Below, in pieces: positions 23,201 through 34,956 of a stretch of DNA of 64,000 nucleotides. This DNA is from Annona cherimola (taxonomy: Eukaryota > Streptophyta > Magnoliopsida > Magnoliales > Annonaceae). Under the pieces are notes generated by a model that was given only the letters and a program-made list of their open reading frames with translations, made no database searches and was not told the origin of the DNA. Location of the stretch: the NCBI GenBank assembly GCA_030490835.1, contig CM059971.1, forward strand, positions 128,496,564 through 128,560,563, given 5' to 3'. Both the position numbers and the translations under genes were made by a program. Position 1 is the first letter of the stretch; every line of letters starts with the position of its first letter.

Positions 23201-26200
23201 GCTGTTTTGGATTCCTTTTTCCTCCTTCCAAAAGGAATCTCCACTTAAATGCAAAACCATGTTGCACGTACAGGAAAATTCTTCCTGGATATTCCTGCTC
23301 TCCTAAATAGCAATTAACTAGTTACTAGAATCAAAACAAAGGTAAAACAGTGAAGTGTTTGGTCCAGTTTGAACTCATTTAACTATTTCAACCATTTTGA
23401 GTTCCTTAAAAAATGTCATACAGAAAAGTCGATAATAATAGTCCCAATCCAATGGAAATGCTCTATTGATGGAAGCTCTCCATCTAGGGCCCATCCTAAC
23501 GACGAAATAGAAATTCAACTGGTGATTGTTCAACATAGTAACATCATTTTGTTTATCGTGGTATCCAAAATCATGACATGGGAGATTTGAGTGGACCCCT
23601 ACCTGCTTAAAAACACATGATTATGTGCAAATTATTAAAAACACTTCATGGTACCAAAAATCATTTCCATAGGAATTTCGAGTGGCCTACCTGCTCAAAA
23701 ACAAATAATTATGCATAAATTATGAAAAACACGATCCATCTATAGATGCATTGGATTGTATTAGAACAATGTTTTATAAGTTTAGATATTGGCTAAGAAG
23801 CTTACATTCGTACATAAATCAAACAGTTTTATCATGTTGATTTTAAATTTTTATTAGATGGGGCCATGAATGTCTTTGATTGGGATGAAACCTGATTTCT
23901 TGATTAAACAAATAATTTTAAACATCCCAGTTCCCGGTTAAAAAGAAAGGTCACTCGAGTACCAGTTCCTAATAGGGCCAGCTAATCTGGAGTGGTTCAA
24001 TTTTTCAAAAAATGGAATCAGAGAAGCACAAAGGTTGGAATTACTCTTCTCCACTTAAGCCTAGCATATCTTGAGCCAACAGACATTATCATAAAAGAAA
24101 AGGATGACGAACCCTTTTGATATGAACTAGGTATTATAAAAGTGCACCCTAGTAAATATAACATCATGCAAAGGATTTGGATCTTCACAAAAAAGGCAGT
24201 GCTTTGGTTAGGCATAAGATGTTGACATTATGCGAAGCATATGAACCTTCATAACAAAGGAAGTGTTTTGTTTACGCAAAGAAGAAAAAATTTTGAAACT
24301 TGAAGCTCCGTTGGAGAATTAGGAAAGCTAACAACCTACCTTTCTCATTCTGATCAATATCTTCAGCCATCATTTCCCATTTCCCATATAAAAAGCCCAG
24401 CTATTTTGTCTTCATTCACTTTATCTTTAATTATCATTCTCTATCATAGGTAACTAATTTTATACACCCGAGTGCACTAAGCTTCAGTGCACCCTGGTCA
24501 AAAACTCATTTTTTTAAATTTTTTTGAAAATTATTTTATAAAACTGTTAATATAAGTGTTTTTAACATGTGTATCAAGTTTTACAATTTTTGGAAAATCG
24601 TAGATATTTTTTTTTTTAAATCAGTGGCATTTTCATAATTTTGAATTACTAAAATGCCATTGATTTTAAAACATTCAAAAAAATATCTATAATTTCCAAA
24701 TATAGTAAAACTCGGTACACATGTTAAGCATAGATTAATAGTTACATAAAAAAAAAATGAATTTTTGCACCAGGGTGCCTCAAAGCTTAGTGCCCCAAGT
24801 GCACTAGATAACAGCCCTATATATCACATCATATATCTTTTATCCTTATTTCCAAATTCCTTTAGTGCTAGGTGATGGTTTATTTTGCTGGAGTGCAATG
24901 TATTAGATCCGCTTTGAATTTTGGCTATTCTATCATATGGATTTTGTAGCATCTGGGAAGAATCTAATGATTGTAGATTCATTCGTGGATTGCAGACATG
25001 CAGAACAGGCAACATAATAAAACAGGTTTGGTGTGGTCGACTGATGGAATGAAAAAAGATATGAGGGAGAGCTGATTGCAAGGAAAAGTAAATTCTAATT
25101 AATGTGGCAGTGCGCATGTGGATGGGATAGCAAGAAGAAAAATGTCAATAGCAAGTTGTAGAAAACAAAAGTGCCAATGCAAGGGGGGGAAATGAAGAAA
25201 GGGGGCTGCTCAAGGTTATGTAGCATGTAACAGAAATAAAAAGTTTAGGAAAAGGATTACCCACGCTGCAGCAGGTCAATAAGAGCAAAAGAAAGGACAA
25301 AGAAGAATCAAGGAAAAAGAAAGGATAAAGAAGAATCAAGGAAACAATGGAAAGGAAAACCCAAAAAAATCAATCAATGCAATGCATCCATATATTTATT
25401 TTTAAATTTTTTTCATAAACATGTTTTCTTCGGTGTATCTAACCTAGATACCAAGTTTTATCATTTTACAATACTTTTATATATTTATTTTTTATTTTTC
25501 AAAACCATCAATTTCAAGGGCATTTAACTAATTTTTACCCATTAAAAACTAATTTTTAAAAATAAAAAATAAATACTTATAAAAAAATAAATATATAAAA
25601 GTATTGTAAACTGGTAAAACTTGGTGTATGGGTTAAATAACTTAAGAAAACATGTTTATGAAAAAATAAAAAATAAAAAATAAATAAATATATGGATGCA
25701 TTGCACGTTAGGCCAACATGTGATGCATCGCATGAAATCAGGGTCCAAATCATAATTGACACAACGAACAGTTAGTAAACCTTTTCCACTGATTATTCTT
25801 CAATATTCAGTTGTGGGCAGCATTGAGCTTCAATCAACATTTTCTTTTCTAGTTCCTTTCAGTGCTTCAACAGTGGAAATGCAGAGGGCTTTGAATTTTG
25901 AAAGATAAGTCTAGAAGCTTTAGAAAAAACAGCTTTTTCTTTGTTTCTTATTTCTTTAAGCCATGTGCAAGTACCAGGAAAAGGCACAGGATGAGTCGCT
26001 GAATTCTGAAGCATTGAAGCTGGCAATAGAAGTTTCTTTTTTCTTCTTTTTTAAGCCACATGTATAATAAGTGCTTTGAAAAGCTCCCAAGTGAATGTCT
26101 CATGCCTGATATCTAGGCAAATAAAAAAGCATGCCCAACGTGCACCTGCCTATTCTTAAGGCACTCGATCTGCACCTCACCATGCCTTGAACCTAGGTAC

Positions 26201-28064
26201 ACTTTAACCATTATGAAATGATGCCATCCGTAAGGTCAACAAAATTGAAATAATAGGATTATTTTACAGTAATGATAGAAATCACTCCCCATTTAGTGCA
26301 TATCCAAACAGAATCTAAGATGTTCAATTTCACTTCAAGATGCAGTTTACATGCATAAGGGTGCTGATTTCAGTTCCAGCAGTTCACTTGTTTGAGGCTG
26401 CTAATTCAGTTCCAAATGCAGCTTACTTGCTCAAGGGTGGTAGAGTAGTACCGCCTTGCTCAACAATAAGACTCTTTGCTTGCATCCTGGGCAGCTTGAG
26501 TTCGAGTAATGGGAACAACCTTTTCAAAATATGCAGGTATGCTTACCAATATTTAACCCTCCACAGACCCCACAATAGCAGGAGCCTTGTGCACTAGGTA
26601 AAACCTTTTTTTAGAAGTTTACTTGCTTCATCATGGCATGTATTTGAATATAAAAGACACTAGCTACTTGCTGTCCAAATAGTCAAGAAAGACAAACCTT
26701 TAATCCAGAAGGACTTTCCATGAAACTTAACTTGTATGTGTTAGTGCAGAAGCTATGAAAGGAACAACCTTGACCAGGAAACTGAGGCACCCCAAGATTC
26801 CCTTTATCCACACTGCCCAGCAAGTTAAAGACAAGGCAAAAATGCACAACATTCACATTAGCAATGATGAAGAGGGCAAAAAGTGTCAGACTACATGCTG
26901 TATTAGACAAACATGTGTTCTCAAAATCCTATTATTTTAATGAAAATATTAATCATACTTCCTGGAACTGCTTTTTAGGATGGAGAAGAAAAGAAAACGA
27001 TTTTGTATCTGATTTAAAGATCACTTAGTAAATGAATATTGTTTGATGTAAATACGACATTTTATAGTTAGATATGGATCTTACGTATTCGATGCAGGAC
27101 AAGTAGAGAAAAAGAAAAAAGAAAGAGGAAGTATCCTCTCAAGGGGATGAGGAGGGAAGGAAAAAAAAGGAATTAGAAGAATTAGAGATGGGAGAATTAG
27201 AAGAGAGTTGTAGAATAGAATTTTAAGGAAAGTAGAATCTTAGATCAATTATCAAAATAAGCTAAAAAATAAAAACCCAATAATTTAAACCGTTCATAAA
27301 AATAAACCCTAATTTCTACGGTTGCGCCTCGAATATGTACGAAGCGAGCACATGCCAACATGATCTCCATCAGTATTTCTTGCCAATATTGATTGTTCGT
27401 GATAAATTGGTGATTACAAATATTTGAAATGAGACAAGTGATACACACAAGTGCATAGAAGTATTATGCTTAAGTTTCTAGCCTTGCACATACAAATGGA
27501 AGGGTTGATGAAATAGAAATAAGACAGAAGCGTTCTGTTTCCAGGAACTTAATCTTGTCTTGCGGCTGAGAATTGGAATGGTGAGAGGGATTCTATGCGG
27601 AGAAAGCTGCTTCATGCATTAGATACTAATGATTTAGGCATAAAGTTCATGAATATGCAAACAAGGCATACAAATCATTGTGCCAAAACAAAAACAATAC
27701 ATTTCGGAATTGTAAGCAACATATAAAAAAGAATGAAGAGAGGTCAAACTTTCCCAATGGGTAATAGACAAATAAAAAAGAGGTGAAAGGATACAGATTT
27801 TGTTTTAAAAATTACATACGAGGTGGGATCCATCTTGGAGGTGAAGGATTTGAGGGAGAAGAGAAGACCAAACATAAGCTTGTGGTCCTGGTGGGATGTG
27901 AGTGTCTTAAGGGGTCTGTTCCACTCCCTGTAAAGAAGACATACACCATTCCTGTTGAATATGTACATCATGTGTGCCTTGTTAGTCCCTCCCAGTCCTA
28001 CCATGTTGCTTCCTCCCCCTGGTGCTGAGGGGCTTATCATCTCAGATGCACCAAAGAATTGCAT
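20273..28064 (-). CDS. BET5: TRAPP complex subunit TRAPPC1 / BET5 homologue
   Basis: Exons on the minus strand: 28064-27820, 26812-26698, 21637-21519 and 20324-20273 (TAG). Joined they give 531 bp and 176 aa in phases 2, 0, 2 with GT-AG junctions. The protein has a glycine-rich N-terminal extension (residues 10-30). A longin-type core follows: NRNGVCLLYREWNRP (37-51), MFGLLFSLKS, then KGNLGVPQFPGQGCSFHSF, TYKLSFMESPSG and LRESLKYIYNIYVEYVV, ending LDQYVNILV. This order matches plant TRAPPC1/BET5; about 170 aa is usual in plants, while yeast and animal forms lack most of the N-terminal extension. In known systems it is a core TRAPP subunit that helps activate Rab1/Ypt1 in ER-Golgi tethering. 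Intron 2 is about 5.1 kb and full of repeats. Identification rests on recalled family sequence, not on a search. Confidence 0.9.
20395..20590 (+). mobile_element. Possible SINE in BET5 intron 3
   Basis: It starts near GGTGTCACCACTTGG and contains GATGCCCAAGTGGTTGACC, which resembles a tRNA A-box region. It ends in a run of about eleven A residues. No clear target duplication was found, so the ends are approximate. Confidence 0.35.
20619..20836. mobile_element. Decayed family M MITE in BET5 intron 3
   Basis: The interior follows family M in order, for example AAGTTATAATAGATGGAGTA, and the right end is GCCAAACACATCC. The left terminus is degraded. Confidence 0.5.
21660..23560. other. BET5 intron 2, proximal part
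   Basis: AT-rich intron sequence with an A-run at 21710-21724. I see no recognisable element or exon in it. Confidence 0.4.
23620..23935. mobile_element. Degraded foldback family F2 segment
   Basis: It contains the F2 landmarks ATTATGCATAAATTATGAAA and a GATGAAACCTGATTTCTTGA-type arm end. Boundaries are uncertain. In BET5 intron 2. Confidence 0.4.
24455..24815. mobile_element. Foldback element family F1 with long GTGCAC tips
   Basis: Left tip CCGAGTGCACTAAGCTTCAG and right tip CTTAGTGCCCCAAGTGCACT are inverted counterparts, followed inward by CACCCTGGT / ACCAGGGTG and AT-rich F1 arms. In BET5 intron 2. The exact target duplication is unclear. Confidence 0.7.
25371..25715. mobile_element. 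Foldback element with near-palindromic arms
   Basis: The left tip AATGCATCCATATATTTATT is mirrored by AAATAAATATATGGATGCAT on the right. The arms continue inward (AACATGTTTTCTTCGGTGTA versus AACTTAAGAAAACATG). Related in design to family F1. In BET5 intron 2. Confidence 0.7.
26432..26618 (+). mobile_element. Au-like SINE in BET5 intron 2
   Basis: Contains a B-box-like TTGAGTTCGAGTAATGGG, then the characteristic downstream order of Au SINEs: a CAGGTATGCTTACC block, a CCCCACAATAGCAGGAGCC block, TTGTGCACTAGG and a short T tail. It is flanked by the direct repeat TTACTTGCT (26423-26431 and 26619-26627). Family assignment is from recalled sequence. Confidence 0.7.
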
Positions 28065-28456
28065 TTTTTTATTGTTCTACTTCTCTCCTCAGAACTAGCT
28101 AGCAGTCAGCTGCATCACCTGAAAATAGGAGTTTTTGCATTAACCAAAAACACAAAGACAGTATAAGGGGTAGAAGAGGATTGAAAAACCAGCAGCAAGG
28201 CCTCGTGCTTTAGGGGGGAAAAAACACTGTGGCCATGGCTACCGAACAACTGAGCGAGGGGCCAGCTTTCAATTATTCAACTAAGTTGCAATCTGAATTT
28301 ACAGCAAGCGGACAAAAGGGGTGTAAAACTAGAGGAATGGTGAACCAATGCCAAAATCTGATGCCTAAAAAAGACGGAGCCATGGCTACTGGACAGATGA
28401 GGAAGGATAGTGTGAATTTACTCAAAACCAGAGAGAGAGAGAAAAGAAGAAGATCA

Positions 28457-28466
28457 TATTTATACA
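28457..28466 (-). promoter_or_regulatory. Candidate TATA box of BET5
   Basis: TGTATAAATATG on the minus strand lies about 390 bp upstream of the BET5 ATG, followed by a CT-rich run on the same strand (28430-28447). A possible 5' UTR acceptor, TATTTTCAG, lies at 28119, so part of the leader may be spliced. Confidence 0.5.
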
Positions 28467-28874
28467 CATGGTAGAGCATCTCAGACAATTTTTAGAATCA
28501 ACCACTACAGCGTAAGTATCCAAGCTGCAGCTAAAATCGCTTCAGACAGCTCAGCATAGCAAATAGTAATCCTTAAACCCACATCTAAGCACAAGAAAGA
28601 GCATCCGGTGGTTGGCAAGATCCACTCATCAAATTGGAGGTCCAATTTTCACTTAATTAGTGGCTTGTCCTTTTGAGAGATGGCCACAGGTGACAAGTGC
28701 ACGTGTACAATATGTTAAATTTAAGTGTAAAACAACCAGAAATAAAACAAATCATGCGTGCCCACCATGGCACCACCCACCAAATATAAAGCTTTAATTG
28801 ATAAAATAATGGATGTATACAAAATATAACTATGTTTGACCAGCAATACAACTATACCGATTTAATTTTTTTTT

Positions 28875-29985
28875 TAAATCCAATATTGCAAAGATACCCA
28901 TGCCTTCATATTCTGTCAGTTAGAATGTAATAGCTGTTAAGTTGAAAATTCTAACCAAATATGCTAGTTTGACCTTAAATATTAAGCAATAGGTTCAGCT
29001 TTTAAAACAACCAAATAAGTTTTCTGACAAAAATAACCTAAAAAATACAACATTTTCAAGAGCCCAAAGTTGAACCTGGCCCCACAAGTTGTCGGAAGAA
29101 AAAAATTCAAACAGATGCAAATGAGCAACTGACCTGCTTGCTTAAACCTCTACAATCAACAAGGGGTAGTTTGGGGTAGAAAGTTACTCGCCATATGTCA
29201 TCCAAATATCGAGATTTATGTCCAATATCCTAAGGGGAGGCCATGCATTTAATCTACTAGAATTTTCTGAAGTTAGAAAATTCATCAAGCTGTTTATTTC
29301 CAAATCAATTTACAAACAATCAACTCAAGAACAGGACCAAAATCAAGTTTAAACAGATAGAAACATAAACAAAAAAGTATTTTGAAGCAACGGAAAGAAC
29401 GATCTGAATTAAATGGACCAGATTAAGCCTTAAAACCTGACTAGTTCCAATCAAATCGCCCAGATTAAGGGTCTAAGATGATTTTGAGGATTTCCTTTTG
29501 TTCATATTTTTATTACTTTAAACTTCATTGTAGTTAAGGTTGATGAATTAATTGTTTGTAGACTGATTTGGAAATACACAATTTGATGAATTTGCTAACT
29601 TAAAAAGCCCTAGTAGATTCTGAAATTAGCTGAGTGCCATTTTGTAACTGTCACCCCAAAGTCCCAAACTATGTCTTCGTTGATTATCCGGGGTTCGGTA
29701 AGTTGGTCATTAGAATTTTTAGTCCAACAACTTAAGTTGGGTCGGATTAAATTTGGGGCTTATTTTTATACTAATATTTATCTCTTGGGTTGGATATTTG
29801 AAAAATAAGTATTTTTTAATTTTCTTTTTCTGAAGACTCACTTGGTTGTTCTACAAGCTAAGTTATTCCTCAATATATAAAGGTCAGAGTAGAACATTTG
29901 GTTGGAATTTTAATATACCAATCATTACATTCTAACTGACAATGTAACAACGTGGATATATTTGGACTATTGGTCAGACATTGTG
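28875..29985. repeat. Large inverted repeat, about 1.1 kb
   Basis: The arms run from about 28912 to 29340 and from about 29515 to 29944 in inverted orientation. Matching blocks include GTCAGTTAGAATGTAAT (left) versus ATTACATTCTAACTGAC (right), and TTTATTTCCAAATC versus GATTTGGAAATACA. Similarity fades outward to roughly 28875 and 29985. The spacer is about 170 bp. No open reading frame of note. It is a third foldback type, unrelated to F1 and F2, about 400 bp upstream of the BET5 TATA box. Confidence 0.8.
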
Positions 29986-30833
29986 TTTGGAATTTTTGAA
30001 AATAAGCAGGTACGGTTGGGTTTTTGGTTATAGAGGGTATATTCAGAATAAATACTAAACGCTAAAATAATGGAAAAATTCCAAGCCACACAACAGAAAC
30101 ATAATTTTTAATTATAAGATAGTTGAAAAAGCTCATTTTTAATGAGAAATACCGGATATCATTTTATTGAATGGTCTAACATACTTAATCAACATTTGTC
30201 TAATTTTTCTGATAAAATGGATAACTGAGATGATGGTGAGATTTTCAAATGAGTAAAATTGCAAAATAAACACGTGGACATAGATAGGCTCATTTGATCA
30301 AAAGAATATTTAAGCCAAACGTTGACTAATATTGCAATAAAATGCATCCATCAATAGTGCTTTTAAATACAGTGCTAGAATATCACTACTTGCCTATACC
30401 CTTTGAAGGCCTTTTTTATTACCGAACTCTGATGTGAACCTATTCTCTACTCACAGGCAAATACTATTACCATTCATATGGTAAACTTTCTTCCCATATG
30501 AGCTTTCCTTTACATACCAATGACCTCAAAAAACAACACTGACACAAATGGCAAAAAAGCCCAACTGAAAGCATCAGAGAGATAAGTATAAAGGAATTTG
30601 AAACAAAGCCAACTCAAACATGCATCACCAGAATAACAGAAAACAGAGAGAAAACTAATGTAGATCATCCCAGCCGATCGATACTAGGACAAGCAAACTG
30701 AAGGCCCAGAAAAATTAAGTTGAAATAGAAAACAAGAGACCCTACGAGAAATCCAAGCCAAATCATTCTCATCATCTAAAACCCTAACACGAATGAGTCA
30801 TAACCCCAATCGCTCAAATGGCAATCTGATCTA
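29986..30833. other. Intergenic DNA with leader-like end
   Basis: AT-rich. The last part (30640-30833) resembles a plant 5' leader on the minus strand and contains the telo-box AAACCCTAA at 30778-30786. No coding sequence is evident. Confidence 0.3.
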
Positions 30834-31190
30834 GGGGTGCAAATCAGGTTGGGTTGACTCGGGTTAGTGTAAACTCAACCCTAACCCTCTTTATAAAATC
30901 TCAAATGTTTATTCTCTGTAATGAAAGCTTTGTTTGATCTTTTATGGAATATAAGATCTGCTAGAGATTATGAACAATTTTTGTTTGAAGTTTTAGAATT
31001 CGAAATTAGACCAAGACACATAAAGTATTATAATGAACAACTTGAATGGACTCAAGCTGAGATAAAAGCCTTATCAAAACAGATTTCAATCTTCCTGCCG
31101 ACCCTACTTTCAATTCTATTTTTCACACCTTAACCCAACCCTATTTCAACCTTATAGAAATCGGTTTGGTTCGGGTTGGAAATCGGGTTG
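30834..31190. repeat. hAT-like low-complexity repeat enclosing a coding-like island
   Basis: The edges carry the GGTTGGGTTGACTCGGGTTA and TTGGTTCGGGTTGG composition seen at non-autonomous hAT elements (GGGGTGCAAAT at the left). Between them, 30921-31133 on the plus strand encodes a 70-aa open frame starting MKALFDLLWNIRSARDYEQF, rich in charged and aromatic residues and with coding-like codon choice. I do not recognise it. It could be a captured gene fragment or chance. Confidence 0.35.
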
Positions 31191-31689
31191 ATAGATTACT
31201 TAAATTATTAATGATAATTAGGCTCTTGTTGATATAGTTTTGTTAAACAGAGACACCCCATTATAGAAGAAATTTTTTTTGTCTAGTTGTTATTTTTGAG
31301 TCGCAAAGAATTTTCACACAAGCTCTCAGTTGCCAAAGAAACTTATTTCAAATGTTTCCCTCTTCCCTCCTAGTTTTCGATTTCTTTAATAACATGCATA
31401 TGTTGTTCCCTCTAAGATTTAGATTCCTTAGTCTCTAACTTGTAAGGGGGACTTATATTTTGTTTGAAGGGACAATGGACCATTCTTTCTAATATTCTAA
31501 CATCACCTTATAAGATGCATTAATACTTGTCACAATTCACAGGCAGATAATAAACCTAACAAAAATGTTAATGGCACAGATAGCAGCAACAGAAGCAACA
31601 ATCATCCAAATACTAGTTGTAACAGACCGTTCTAAAGAAAATTCCAAACATATACAAGTAATGCTTATTTCGAAATTAAAATAATCATA

Positions 31690-32113
31690 CCTCATCAAAA
31701 GGGGGCATAACAAATGCGGCAAAGGGAACTCGGCACGGCAATGCACTGACGGCACACTAGCACGACGACGGTAAAACGGCGATTGGTGGTCGGCACAATG
31801 GCGGCAGAGAAGAGGAAGGAATAGGAAAACAGAGGAGGTAGACTGGATGAAATCGTGGAAGAAAAACCTGGAAGTGCTAGCTGTCGAGAGGGAGGAAGAG
31901 GAGATGAGAAGCAGCAACGGGAGAGCGCCGAGAGAGGAGAGCTTCGGGAGAGGAGAGCTCTACAAGAAGAGATTCACACTGCCAGAAGATGAGATGCGCA
32001 GCATCGAGCGCAGCAGCGAGAGGGAGGAACAAGCGGCGACGCGGCAGCAAGGAGACAGGCTGGCGGCGGCAACCAAGGTGGAAGAGAAGTCAGAGGGGAA
32101 TCAAAAACCGTAG
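31690..32113 (-). other. GC-rich leader-like island with strong splice donor
   Basis: This island is sharply richer in G+C than its surroundings. Read on the minus strand, it is CT-rich and ends at GATGAG|GTATGA (donor near 31690). That pattern fits a 5' non-coding first exon. The nearest downstream minus-strand gene is BET5, which has a possible UTR acceptor at 28119, so this might be a distal BET5 promoter or a separate transcript. Nothing in the sequence decides between these. Confidence 0.35.
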
Positions 32114-32384
32114 TGTAGGGTTAAAACTTTTGAATAAAAAAATTTTTGTTGTAAAAGATTATAAAATACAAAAAGAAAAAAATGATATGATAAAGATAAT
32201 AATGAAGAGTAACGAGAATAAATTTAAAATAGTTGATTAATTATACAAGTAGTTGTGTAGAAATAATTGAAAAGTATGATAGTTATATAAAATGATGTAA
32301 ATAAATAATTAAAAAATAAGATGATTATGGAAAGTGAAAAGTTTTGGTGTGGAAAATTTTTTTTGCTTTGCCAAACATACCCTT
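32114..32384. mobile_element. Family M MITE, diverged
   Basis: Starts TAGGGTTAAAACTTTTGA, ends GCCAAACATACCCTTA, with the family M interior in order. It abuts the GC-rich island. Confidence 0.6.
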
Positions 32385-32394
32385 AATCTACCTC

Positions 32395-32760
32395 AGACAA
32401 GCATGTTTATGAAACGTATATATTCATACGTAAATTATAAAAAATATATTTAAAATATCAATTTTAAAGTAATATTTTAGTCATCTAAACCATCCAAAAT
32501 ATCATTATTATGTGAATAAATAGTTATATAAAGTATTATTATATTCTAATACAAGTGTGAATAGATCTATGCATTTTTCATAATTTACACATGAATATAT
32601 ATATTTTTTTTGAACAAATGTGACCCATAAACATACTTAATTAGGATGAAACTTGGTCTCCTAGATAAACAAACGATGTTAAATGTAACGAATGGATTAG
32701 ATTTTTCATTAAAGATCAAAATCTTAGATTTTGAAGGGATTACATAGGTTAACTTCGAGA
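32395..32760. mobile_element. Foldback element family F2, left arm truncated
   Basis: Starts inside one arm (GTTTATGAAACGTATATATT), runs through the F2 centre, and has a complete right arm ending GAAGGGATTACATAGG. Confidence 0.65.
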
Positions 32761-32796
32761 CCGTATATTTAATATCAGTAGATTCAATAAAAAATA

Positions 32797-33525
32797 GGGT
32801 TATTCCCAAATATACTCACTACGTTTGACTCTAATTTCAAATATGCCCATTACGTTTTCAAAATCTCAAATATACTCATTATGTTTGCATTTAATTCCTA
32901 AAATACTCATTCCATGAGCTAAAGTTGTTAGAAAATATATGAAATTACTAATATATTGCTCAAATTTGGGACACAATTGAAAAAATTGAATTTTATACCT
33001 CACTAATACCTTAATTGCACATGAATTCTAAATTTAAAACACCTTAATTTTATTTTCTTTTTATTCATTTCATAATTTATTATTTTACAATTGCGTTATT
33101 TTGGATATTTTAAAAAATTTAACTGACAGTTTTTAATAGAATAGACATTTTTGAAATTAAGGGTGTGTTTGGTAATGAATAAAACTTTTAAAGAAAAGTT
33201 TTAGAGAGTAAAAGTTGTCAAATTGTGTGATATGATAGGAGTAATAATGAATAGTAAAGAGAGTAAAGTTAAAATAGATAGGTTAGTTATGTGGATAGTT
33301 GTGTAAAAATGATTGAAAAGTAGGATAGTTATATAGAAAAACGTGAAAAAATGATAAAAAAATATGATAGTTGTGGAAAGTGAAAAGTTATAGATTGAAA
33401 AGTTTTAACTTACATTTTCATCAATTGTCAAACACACCTTAAATGTAAACTTCCTGGGTATATTTGAGATTTTGAAAATATAATGTATATATTTGGAAGT
33501 AAAGTCAAACATAGTGAGTCTCTAG
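32797..33525. mobile_element. Terminal-inverted-repeat element containing a MITE
   Basis: The left end (ACTCACTACGTTTGAC, then TTTTCAAAATCTCAAATATA) is the inverse of the right end (TATATTTGAGATTTTGAAAA, then GTCAAACATAGTGAGT). The family M MITE at 33161-33439 is inserted between them. Ends are approximate. Confidence 0.6.
33161..33439. mobile_element. Tourist-like MITE, family M
   Basis: Ends GGGTGTGTTTGG and CAAACACACCT, flanked by TAA (33158-33160 and 33440-33442). Sits inside the element at 32797-33525. Confidence 0.85.
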
Positions 33526-34300
33526 CTGCTTCTAATAGGTCGTCTAATTCTATCTCAACAACAGGTAGACAAGGTCCACATGCATCATGGTCAGATTTGA
33601 TGGAGCCATTTGCAAAGGCACCCCCTTGTCTTGGTGGATTTGCATAATACCCCCATGTTTTGGTGGATTTGCACTTAAATCAGTTTAAATGTTTTTCCTA
33701 ACTTTGTACGTGTCAGCAAAATACATTGACCTTTTTGGAATAGATCCAAGTAGCAATGATTAGAAGAACTTTTTATGTTATTTCAAAAATCTAAGGACAA
33801 TTGTATAAGATTTCCAACTCTAACAGGTACGGGGTCAAAAAAAGCCAAAATAGTAAAGGGATTTTTATCTATGTTGGTCTCGCCATCTCTATCAATTTAC
33901 ATTTCAATACCAATACTCTCTTTAAGAATTTTAAGTAGTTTTGACTTTGTCTCCACCAAATCCTGCACTAATGTTATTAAGATTCACATCTAGAAAATAA
34001 TTAATATCATTGAAAAATAATCATAAAAAAAGATGCGTGATTACTATAAAGATCATCACTAATAAATAGATGATTATTAATAGAAATATATAAGTCGTCT
34101 TTCTTGTCCTCATAATAAATATACTTATGTTATAAAAGATTATACTTGTAATTTGTAATTGACGAGTCCGTACAAATTATATTTTTATCATATGTTATGC
34201 CTCTATAGAATGTCATTCAATATTTATGACGCTTATTTTTGAGCCCATTAAAAGAAAAGGGGAAATATTTCAGCAAATGCATCGACTTTAAATCCAAGCA
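33526..34300. other. Intergenic DNA with a short direct repeat
   Basis: Contains a duplicated phrase around CTTGGTGGATTTGCA (near 33630 and 33660). Otherwise AT-rich without a gene. Confidence 0.35.
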
Positions 34301-34311
34301 TATGTTGTTTT

Positions 34312-34553
34312 TTTTTATATATTTATACACCATTACTACTTATATTTCATTCAAATACATTCATAACCCTCACATGAGGAAGAAAATTTCTTAATAACAC
34401 TCACACACTGGGAGAAAAATTGCAAATACCTTCACTTAAAGAGAAAAAATTGAAAAAACTCTCACTCCACACCAGGGTAGGGGAGAAGAATCGAACCCTT
34501 GACTAGGCAACACCGACCCCAATGAGTTATCACTAGGGCATGCCCCCGATGGT
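34312..34553 (-). mobile_element. tRNA-derived SINE, about 242 bp
   Basis: On the minus strand it begins near GATGACCATCGGGGGCATG, with an A-box-like TAGTGATAACTCATTGGG and a B-box GGGTTCGATTC, and ends in an A-rich tail. The flanks CATATGTTGTTTT (34299) and CATAAATTGTTTT (34554) form a diverged target duplication. Length and layout match the SINE at 51867-52105. Confidence 0.7.
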
Positions 34554-34588
34554 CATAAATTGTTTTGTATTAAAGGTTCAGCGTTGCA

Positions 34589-34956
34589 GTGTTGATTAGG
34601 ACAGTCGTGCCTCATTGTTCCACATTAACTGAGATCCACCTGCTAGGGTGTATTGGCAAGCCTCCCTTGCTATGGCACTTCAAGTTTCACATGTTGTTCG
34701 TTGAGATCCTAATCCACTTCCAAATGCCCATTTACAGTAGTGGCTTTTCCATTCACGATTTAGCACCAACATCCACTAAGAACAACATCTATGACTATGC
34801 CAATTGGACGTGGATTAAAACAATTTACGAACAGTCACATGGAAGAGTCTGTGAAGTGTTGTAAACCTTATCATCTTGATAAGTCATAGAAAAGTTGTTT
34901 TTTCGATGCAAAATTTTGTAGTCCACTAGACCTGTCACAAAAGGCCTCAGGACTAA
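34589..34956 (+). other. Unremarkable stretch with a 91-codon open frame
   Basis: An open frame at 34589-34864 shows no recognisable motif or splice context. I do not call it a gene. Confidence 0.25.

Noticed and set aside
34480..34553. Possible tRNA gene
   Set aside because: The A- and B-box-like motifs belong to a SINE head; no cloverleaf with an anticodon arm and acceptor stem is evident. The same applies at 52018-52105.
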